The notes beneath the pieces are model-generated. The model searched no databases, was not told the origin of the DNA, and was given only the letters and a program-made list of their open reading frames with translations. A program made the position numbers and the translations under genes. Shown piece after piece: positions 7,184-12,014 of a stretch of 14,024 nucleotides of DNA (the first letter of the stretch is position 1; every line of letters starts with the position of its first letter). This stretch comes from Bacillota bacterium (GTDB lineage Bacteria > Bacillota > Clostridia > Saccharofermentanales > Saccharofermentanaceae), in contig JAEWUD010000009.1 in the NCBI GenBank assembly GCA_023397475.1, positions 1-14,024 on the forward strand, given 5' to 3'.

Positions 7184-7888
7184 ATGCCTCAAGAATCCAC
7201 CCCGATCCGGGACACACTCCTTGCTCTCAGCGAGCCCACCTATCGAGACTTCACTGCCAAGCTGACCCCCACGATCTCACCGTCGCAGGTCATCGGAATC
7301 CGCTTGCCGATCCTGCGGTCCCTCGCGAAAAAACTCGCCGGATCCCCCGAGGCCAATAAATTCCTTCAAGACCTGCCCCACACCTATCTCGAAGAAAACC
7401 ATCTTCACGGCCTCCTCATCGAGCAAATTGGGACCTACGAGGCGACAATCACAGCCCTCGACCGGTTCCTCCCCTATGTGGACAACTGGGCGACCTGTGA
7501 CACCATGCATCCGAAAATCCTCGGTAAGCATCTCCCGGAACTCTCCGCAAAGATCCCGACCTGGCTCGCGTCCTCCCACCCGTACATGATTCGTTACGGC
7601 ATCGGCATGCGCATGGCGCACTTCCTCGACGACGCATTCACCCCTGCGATCGCGCAAGAAATCGCATCCGTCCGCTCCGAAGAATACTACGTCAACATGA
7701 TGATCGCCTGGTTTTTCGCGACGGCGCTCGCCAAACAATACGACGCGATTCTCCCGATCCTCGAAGCGCGCCAACTCCCGCCGTGGACGCACAACAAGAC
7801 CATCCAGAAAGCCATCGAGAGCTTCCGGATTAGTGCAGATCAGAAGACCTATTTACGGACGCTCAAGGTTGGGAAGGGCGGCAAATAA
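7184..7888 (+). CDS. AlkD-type DNA alkylation repair glycosylase
   Basis: A 234-residue protein of the DNA_alkylation (AlkD/AlkC) family: all-helical HEAT-like-repeat glycosylases that excise N3- and N7-alkylated purines. Length matches characterised AlkD (about 237). The active-site pattern WxxxD is present as W102-x3-D106 (VDNWATCD), corresponding to W109/D113 of Bacillus AlkD. R137 and W176 are candidates for the other DNA-contacting residues. No signal peptide or membrane segment is seen. ATG at 7184 is chosen because GGAGG lies 8 bases upstream; an in-frame ATG at 7130 lacks a site. A weak extended -10 candidate (TGCTACACT) ends at 7075. Third codon positions are strikingly rich in C, unlike the plus-strand genes at 3139-5309, which may mean a different history. 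It stands alone, followed by the repeat region. Confidence 0.9.
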   Translation: MPQESTPIRDTLLALSEPTYRDFTAKLTPTISPSQVIGIRLPILRSLAKKLAGSPEANKFLQDLPHTYLEENHLHGLLIEQIGTYEATITALDRFLPYVDNWATCDTMHPKILGKHLPELSAKIPTWLASSHPYMIRYGIGMRMAHFLDDAFTPAIAQEIASVRSEEYYVNMMIAWFFATALAKQYDAILPILEARQLPPWTHNKTIQKAIESFRISADQKTYLRTLKVGKGGK

Positions 7889-8053
7889 GCGAGGGAAGGT
7901 CGGAGAAGCGGGGACGTAGCGTGAGCGAACGATCGGCAATGAATACGTTTTACATATACATTTGAATAATGTGGTGCAGACGGAAGTGCGTAAAAAGAGA
8001 AGCCATTAAGCGTCGAGCTGCAAAATATAAAAATATAAAGATATATATCAATG
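7889..8053. other. Non-coding spacer before the palindromic array
   Basis: About 165 bases without a credible gene. The first part is GC-balanced. The last 30 bases are strongly AT-rich (repeated ATATAAA/ATATAT) and abut the first degenerate repeat copy. No hairpin plus T-run terminator for the preceding gene was seen. Confidence 0.5.
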
Positions 8054-8544
8054 ACTACATACGAAATCATAATATCCTAGAGTTTCGTACGTAAATCAAG
8101 CCACGTTGAATAATAATTGTCATTGATGCACATACGAAATCAGCTCCTTCACGGGTTTTCGTATGTGCGCAAGCCATTCCAGGGCAGTTATTCGTCAATG
8201 ATGCACATACGAAACCGGCTCCTACAAGGGTTTTCGTATGTGCGCTGACCATTCCTAAGCGATTATTCGTCAATGAGGCACATACGAAACGGGCTCCTTC
8301 ACGGGTTTTCGTATGTGCGCAGGCCATTCCAGGGCAGTTATTCGTCAATGATGCACATACGAAACCGGCTCCTTCCGGGTTTTCGTATGTGCGCAAGCCA
8401 TTCCAGGGCGGTTATTCGTCAATGATGCACATACGAAACGGGCTCCTTCACGGGTTTTCGTATGTGCGCGAGCCATTCTGATGCGGTTATTCGTCATTGA
8501 TGCACATACGAAATAGCCACTATCACGGGTTTTCGCATGTCCAC
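8054..8544. repeat. Tandem array of seven ~75-bp palindrome-containing repeats
   Basis: Each unit has an inverted repeat, GCACATACGAAA ... TTTCGTATGTGC (12-bp stem, loop of about 16-18 bases), then a conserved 32-base spacer containing CCATTC near its start and TTATTCGTCA near its end. Copies start at 8054 (degenerate), 8128, 8203, 8278, 8353, 8427 and 8502. The period is 75, or 74 where the 8353 copy has lost one loop base. The first and last copies are the most diverged: the last has a mutated right arm (TTTCGCATGTCCAC). The spacer is conserved with the arms, so this is not a CRISPR array. Because 75 is a multiple of three, both strands show spurious reading frames with 25-residue periodicity. 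Possible roles include tandem expansion of a palindromic mobile-like element, structured RNA, or a protein-binding array; none can be chosen from the sequence. Confidence 0.9.
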
Positions 8545-8580
8545 AAATCACAATGGTAGCGGCGCCCGTTTAGCCTATTC

Positions 8581-8621
8581 TTGTGGACGAAAATGCCCCG
8601 TGCCACCGGATTCGTCCACAA
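8581..8621. repeat. Lone palindrome related in design to the array
   Basis: Perfect 11-bp arms, TTGTGGACGAA (8581-8591) and TTCGTCCACAA (8611-8621), enclose a 19-base loop. Size and the inward-facing CGAA/TTCG resemble the array units, but the stem sequence differs. The 11 bases GTCCACAAATC at its right side also occur at the right end of the last array copy (8539-8549), which therefore looks like a hybrid of the two element types. Confidence 0.7.
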
Positions 8622-8754
8622 ATCCGTTCTGTTGCTGCGCATGGTAAGGAGCTTCTCTTGGACACCCATAAACCGGAGGATCTAGCCTCGCGGCGGGATG
8701 ACTGATTGTGCGATGAATGGTCGCGCCGCAGGAGCGGTGCTCCGACACTTCGCT
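8622..8754. other. Non-coding stretch downstream of the 132-residue gene
   Basis: No gene is supported here. A short inverted repeat, GGAGC (8731-8735) and GCTCC (8739-8743), lies just beyond the stop of the minus-strand gene. It has only 5 bp of stem and no T-run, so it is not called a terminator. Confidence 0.4.
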
Positions 8755-9153
8755 CTAACCCAAATCGAAGGTGCACAAACCGGCTTCGATCAGAGCATTC
8801 TCGATTCTTCGAAATTCCTTATAGTAGCGTTGTCGCCAATTCTTGCGAAAAGCATCGAGAAGGCCTTTTCGCGGATGAATCTCAAAACGAATTCGCGGGC
8901 TCGCGAAAAACACATAATAGGGTTTCTCGGCGAACCAGTCGCGTTCCCCGACACAGTTGTTCTCCTCCGGCGTCATCTTCGGGGCAGGTTTTCCGTCGAA
9001 GGTAACAAATTCTTGGGCATTGAAATGATCCACCCAATTCTTGCGGCATTCCAGAAAATCAATCTCGCGAAATTGGTACTCACGATCTCGATACACCAAC
9101 TTATCTCTTGTTATCTCTGTAACAGACCGGATGATGAGCACTTCTGTGATCAT
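8755..9153 (-). CDS. Hypothetical protein, 132 residues, family not recognised
   Basis: I do not recognise a family. The ATG at 9153 is chosen because GGAG lies 7 bases upstream; a longer form from 9240 would lack a ribosome site. The protein is soluble-looking: a short strand-rich N-terminus (VLIIRSVTEITRDKLVYRD), a middle with two cysteines (C36, C67) and aromatic residues (WFAEKPYYVFFA), and a basic, likely helical C-terminus with many Arg and aromatic residues (RKNWRQRYYKEFRRIE). There is no signal peptide or membrane segment. It lies 104 bases downstream of the membrane-bound MerR regulator on the same strand and may be its target or partner, but that rests on position only. The well-formed ribosome site and complete frame favour a real gene. 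Confidence 0.65.
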   Translation of the reverse strand: MITEVLIIRSVTEITRDKLVYRDREYQFREIDFLECRKNWVDHFNAQEFVTFDGKPAPKMTPEENNCVGERDWFAEKPYYVFFASPRIRFEIHPRKGLLDAFRKNWRQRYYKEFRRIENALIEAGLCTFDLG

Positions 9154-9257
9154 AAGGAGTCTCCATTTCTGTCTCGTATGCTGTGGATGATAATGACAAA
9201 AGTATAGCTGCGAAAAAGGTGATGAGTATTTACCGTTCATAGTATCATTGAGAGGAA

Positions 9258-10127
9258 CTACTCCTCTACGCTCGCCCGTTTGTCATTCTTACGATCGCCT
9301 GCTTTTCCGGATCTAAAGCGCCTTCCAACGTAGTTCCAGAAATCCTTCATGTCGTAGAAAAAAGAGGCGAACACAAGAGTTACTCCCAAGGCGAAAAAGA
9401 AGAGCCCAACTAGTCCTGCGTATAGCAACATGCCGTAATCTGCTTCTAATATAATTCGCGGGATCGAGTTGATTGTCTCATGAATCATGGAACCGCACAT
9501 CAAATAGCAAAGAATATTTTGAATATACTCCGCTATGATCTCGCCCGGCTTTCTTTCCAATAAATGAATCCCTTTCTTTTTTAACATCATCCTTCGGGAC
9601 TGAAAAGCTGCAACCAGAGACACCGCCACCAAATAGTAAGGCATCAATGAGATCATCGACAAAGCTGTCGCTGGCAAGAAGAGTATACATACAGTCATTA
9701 TTCCCAGAAATGCTATGAGATTGAACACGCCCAACAGCGTGTAAACATTGCGAATGTACATATAGGGCTTTGTGTCAATGATCTTAACCCCTGTGCTGTC
9801 GATGGATTGAATGGTCCTGCCGCAATTCAAAGCTTCAAGAACTTCTTTCGCCTTGCGAAAAACAGAGATTTTCTCCTCCGTCTCTTTCAACTTGCGAGCG
9901 AGAACCTCGCTTTTCTTGTCATCAGAATCGAAAAACTCCCGGATCTCTTCCATCGAGAAGTCCAGATCGCGTAACTTTTTGATCGCAAACAATCGATCTA
10001 CGTTTTCCTGCGTATAGTCCTTATAACCGTTATCACTTCGCTGGGTCGCGAAAAGTCCGCAATCCTCATAATAGCGGATTGCCTTCTTCGACAATTGTGT
10101 CCTGTCCATCACATCCTTGAGTAGCAT
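9258..10127 (-). CDS. Membrane-anchored MerR-family transcriptional regulator
   Basis: A 289-residue protein with an N-terminal MerR winged-helix domain (residues about 5-70; LSKKAIRYYEDCGLF, then GYKDYTQENVDRL and DFSMEEIREFF). A coiled-coil dimerisation helix follows (about 70-105). The C-terminal region has about four hydrophobic segments (roughly 128-151, 155-175, 203-222, 233-257) and a charged cytoplasmic tail rich in Lys and Arg. MerR regulators normally carry a soluble ligand-binding C-terminus of about 60-150 residues, so this one probably senses a membrane-linked signal. ATG at 10127 has AGGAGG 9 bases upstream. A longer reading from 10172 would begin inside the predicted -10 box and is rejected. 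The gene sits just downstream of its own MerR-type promoter and upstream of the 132-residue gene. The signal and targets are unknown. Confidence 0.85.
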   Translation of the reverse strand: MLLKDVMDRTQLSKKAIRYYEDCGLFATQRSDNGYKDYTQENVDRLFAIKKLRDLDFSMEEIREFFDSDDKKSEVLARKLKETEEKISVFRKAKEVLEALNCGRTIQSIDSTGVKIIDTKPYMYIRNVYTLLGVFNLIAFLGIMTVCILFLPATALSMISLMPYYLVAVSLVAAFQSRRMMLKKKGIHLLERKPGEIIAEYIQNILCYLMCGSMIHETINSIPRIILEADYGMLLYAGLVGLFFFALGVTLVFASFFYDMKDFWNYVGRRFRSGKAGDRKNDKRASVEE

Positions 10128-10170
10128 CTCAAGTTGCCTCCTGTTCAGGTAGATTCGCCTGTTTAGATGC

Positions 10171-10201
10171 ATCGTAACGCGTTCCCCAAGGGCACGGTCA
10201 A
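10171..10201 (-). promoter_or_regulatory. MerR-type promoter with 19-bp spacer and central dyad
   Basis: On the minus strand a -35 TTGACC (10201-10196) and a -10 TACGAT (10176-10171) are separated by exactly 19 bases, the over-long spacing that MerR-family activators correct by distorting DNA. The spacer centre carries a dyad, CGTGCCC and GGGAACG around TTG (6 of 7 positions symmetric). It drives the MerR gene 44 bases downstream, so autoregulation is likely. A further inverted repeat, AAGTAT (10200-10205) and ATACTT (10216-10221), overlaps the -35 edge and may be a second operator. Confidence 0.7.
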
Positions 10202-10239
10202 GTATAAATATGAAAATACTTCATAGAAAATTTTGTTGA

Positions 10240-10437
10240 TCAACGATTATTCGAACAATTGTTGCATTTTCTAACAGTATACTCGGAAGCAAGTATCTGC
10301 TCGCGAACGCTTGTCAGCGCCTAGCTATCCCGCGCGATCAGGACTACACGATATCCGTCTTCTGCCAAACCTATCGAAACAGAGCGCCCGATGCCTCTCG
10401 TCGCACCGGTTACGATGGCTAATCCTTTGCCATCCAT
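10240..10437 (-). pseudogene. Decayed N-terminus of a short-chain dehydrogenase/reductase
   Basis: From ATG 10437 (GGAG ribosome site 5 bases upstream) the minus strand encodes 38 residues ending at TAG 10321. The start contains LAIVTGATRGIGRSVSIGLA then GYRVVLIARD, which is the TGxxxGIG dinucleotide-binding fingerprint and following strand of NAD(P)-dependent short-chain dehydrogenases. Past the TAG the same frame continues ALTSVREQILASEYTVRKCN to a TGA at 10240, which still resembles the next helix of such enzymes. The rest of the roughly 250-residue enzyme, including the catalytic YxxxK, is absent; the MerR promoter lies immediately beyond. It looks like a gene broken by a nonsense mutation and a deletion, with the MerR unit now adjoining the break. 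Translation of the 38-residue stub remains possible. Confidence 0.75.
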
Positions 10438-10480
10438 ATTGTCTCCTAACAAGTTTTGCTATCGATAATTCTATCATTTC

Positions 10481-10492
10481 TTTTCGCGAAAA
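10481..10492. promoter_or_regulatory. Perfect 12-bp palindrome upstream of the dehydrogenase remnant
   Basis: TTTTCGCGAAAA is self-complementary and lies 44 bases before the remnant's ATG, a position suited to an operator. It could equally be chance in AT-rich flank. The surrounding intergenic DNA (10438-10583) shows no other clear feature. Confidence 0.3.
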
Positions 10493-10583
10493 AAGTGAAC
10501 TAATCTCCGTAAGATGCATTTATAGGGCACAGATCCGGTTCCCTGGGAATGCAGAAATTAGCGTTGCCGAAAGAAATCTCTTC

Positions 10584-11222
10584 TCAAACGACCTCGCAGA
10601 TAACCTTCTTCTCCGACTGCACCACATACCGGACCGTGCACTCCGTCGCGTTCTGCGGAAGATACGGTGGCGGGCAACAGTTGACCTTGCGCACGATGCC
10701 GCGTTCATCCTCGAACTCAACCTCTATCAATTGGCTGTCGCCAATATAGATTCTGTTCAGAATCAACGCGTCCGTGACATTTCCCATACGTGACAACTTC
10801 TCGTCCGTTCTGGTTCGATAGAACATCCCGAAGATGAGAACCGCTCCCCCCAAGAAGAAGAAGACCGCCATTCCGAATACGACAACGAGAACCCATGGGG
10901 CCGGTTCCAGAAAGACTTCATTTGGCGCACTCGGCAGAACCCTGCCGTAGATTGTCTGACTCATCATTGCTTCATCTGCATTTATTGCATTCGCGGTAAT
11001 CAATTGGCCGTTCTGATCTGTATAGGTAACGGTAACCGCCTTACGATACTTTCTTCCAACCATGACAGAGTCGACGTTAACGACTGTAGCCGCAACCTCA
11101 ATCCCATTTGTCCTGTAATTGATCATTTTCTGATTTCCGATCAGAATTGCGGTTGGAATCCCAATCATAATGAGGAAGAGAATAATGATTCCCCTGATAC
11201 CGCCGATTGCTTTTAGATCCAT
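10584..11222 (-). CDS. DUF3592-like membrane protein
   Basis: A 212-residue protein with two membrane segments (about 8-29 and 108-134). Between them is a beta-rich domain of about 75 residues outside the membrane (VAATVVNVDSVMVG, then AVTVTYTDQNGQLI). After the second helix is another beta-rich domain of about 75 residues (DALILNRIYIG, IEVEFEDERGIVRKVNCC) with a similar strand pattern, possibly a repeat of the first on the cytoplasmic side. The layout and the VTYTDxNGQ signature resemble DUF3592 proteins, which have no assigned function. ATG at 11222 is preceded by GGAG at 7 bases. It is divergent from the lipoprotein gene, with 141 bases between them, and is not obviously coupled to the genes downstream. 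The assignment to DUF3592 is by recall of pattern and needs a profile search. Confidence 0.7.
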   Translation of the reverse strand: MDLKAIGGIRGIIILFLIMIGIPTAILIGNQKMINYRTNGIEVAATVVNVDSVMVGRKYRKAVTVTYTDQNGQLITANAINADEAMMSQTIYGRVLPSAPNEVFLEPAPWVLVVVFGMAVFFFLGGAVLIFGMFYRTRTDEKLSRMGNVTDALILNRIYIGDSQLIEVEFEDERGIVRKVNCCPPPYLPQNATECTVRYVVQSEKKVICEVV

Positions 11223-11298
11223 ATGCTATCTCCGCTTTTTCTCAAAATCTTCAAAAATGCTTTGCAGATATAATAATTCTAGTGATACTTCCAAAGTC

Positions 11299-11350
11299 TA
11301 ATTGCTTTGGCCGCAATTATATGTTAACTTATTATTGTTTTTTTACAATA
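11299..11350 (+). promoter_or_regulatory. Promoter with two inverted repeats upstream of the lipoprotein gene
   Basis: A -35 TTGGCC (11307-11312) and -10 TATTAT (11330-11335) are 17 bases apart and place transcription start near 11342, giving a short leader of about 20 bases. The -35 sits in the loop of a perfect inverted repeat, TAATTGC (11299-11305) and GCAATTA (11313-11319). A second, TATTGT (11333-11338) and ACAATA (11345-11350) around six T, overlaps the -10 and start region. Both are well placed to be repressor sites; no regulator is identified. Confidence 0.5.
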
Positions 11351-11363
11351 GGGGGGTTGACGG

Positions 11364-11957
11364 ATGATGCAATTTTCAGAATACAGAACGCTATTCCTTA
11401 GAAATCTGCTCGTTATTATTTTGCTTCTGTTTGTAGTTATATCGACAGCTTGTCAGACAACCCCGACGCCAACAACAACTTCTGCAACGGATACAACGAC
11501 AAGCTCTTTAGGGACACTCCCAACAACATCTACAGATACTACCGTTCCAACAACCTCGATATCGGATTCGACGGAGACTACCATTCTGCTAGAGATTCAT
11601 TCGGTTGAAGGATCAATTATTGTGGGATCTTACTATCAGCTCTCCGTGACGGGTGGGCGAATGGATGATCTTTTATGGTCGAGCAGCGACGATCAAATTG
11701 CTCTTGTAACCTCGAAAGGTATTCTTTCTGCGGTAGCACCCGGATCTGCAGAGATAACGGTTAAAGAGCGTTCTTCCGGACGAACGGCCAGTATACACAT
11801 AACAGTAATCGAGCAAGAAATCATCGTCGACAAAGATACGATTGAATATGAATATGATTTACTCGGCAGGGTCGTGAAGGTGATTTATCCGGATGGCAGT
11901 TCGATCACATATGCTTATGATGCCAACGGCAACATAACTTCAATCGAGAAACAATAA
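11364..11957 (+). CDS. Small lipoprotein with BIg2 domain and single RHS/YD repeat
   Basis: A 197-residue exported protein. The N-terminus has a basic start, a hydrophobic core (LLVIILLLFVVI) and a lipobox-like STAC with C30 as the probable lipidated residue; Ser rather than Leu/Val/Ile at -3 is atypical. Residues 31-73 form a Thr/Ser/Pro-rich linker that would span the cell wall. Residues about 76-149 match a bacterial Ig-like group 2 domain (WSSSDDQIALVTSKGILSAV, APGSAEITV). Residues 159-195 form one complete YD repeat (YEYDLLGRVVKVIYPDG, then YAYDANGNITSIEK). YD repeats normally occur in long arrays within RHS and toxin proteins, so a lone one at the end of a lipoprotein is unusual. The ribosome site GGGGGG is 7 bases upstream. 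The next gene follows after 57 bases, probably in one operon. Confidence 0.82.
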   Translation: MMQFSEYRTLFLRNLLVIILLLFVVISTACQTTPTPTTTSATDTTTSSLGTLPTTSTDTTVPTTSISDSTETTILLEIHSVEGSIIVGSYYQLSVTGGRMDDLLWSSSDDQIALVTSKGILSAVAPGSAEITVKERSSGRTASIHITVIEQEIIVDKDTIEYEYDLLGRVVKVIYPDGSSITYAYDANGNITSIEKQ

Positions 11958-12014
11958 CGTTTTTTATGATAAATGAATAATCTTCCATTCGCATAAGATG
12001 ATGAGGGTATCAAC

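Noticed and set aside
8054..8544. CRISPR array
   Set aside because: The stretches between the palindromes are themselves conserved and 32 bases long in each unit; there are no unique spacers, and no cas genes are nearby.
8067..8551. Two small minus-strand proteins of 109 and 68 residues
   Set aside because: They are the tandem repeat read in frame. They have no ribosome sites, shift frame at a one-base deletion, and an equivalent plus-strand frame is also partly open.
8731..8743. GGAGC/GCTCC hairpin as a terminator for the 132-residue gene
   Set aside because: The stem is only 5 bp and no T-run follows on the minus strand.
10128..10172. N-terminal extension of the MerR protein from ATG at 10172
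   Set aside because: That ATG overlaps the -10 element of the predicted promoter, while the ATG at 10127 has AGGAGG at suitable distance and begins right at the MerR fold.
10539..10549. TTCCCTGGGAA as a second MerR operator or a terminator for the DUF3592-like gene
   Set aside because: It resembles the MerR dyad only in GTTCCC, lacks a 19-bp-spaced promoter, and has a one-base loop that cannot form a hairpin.
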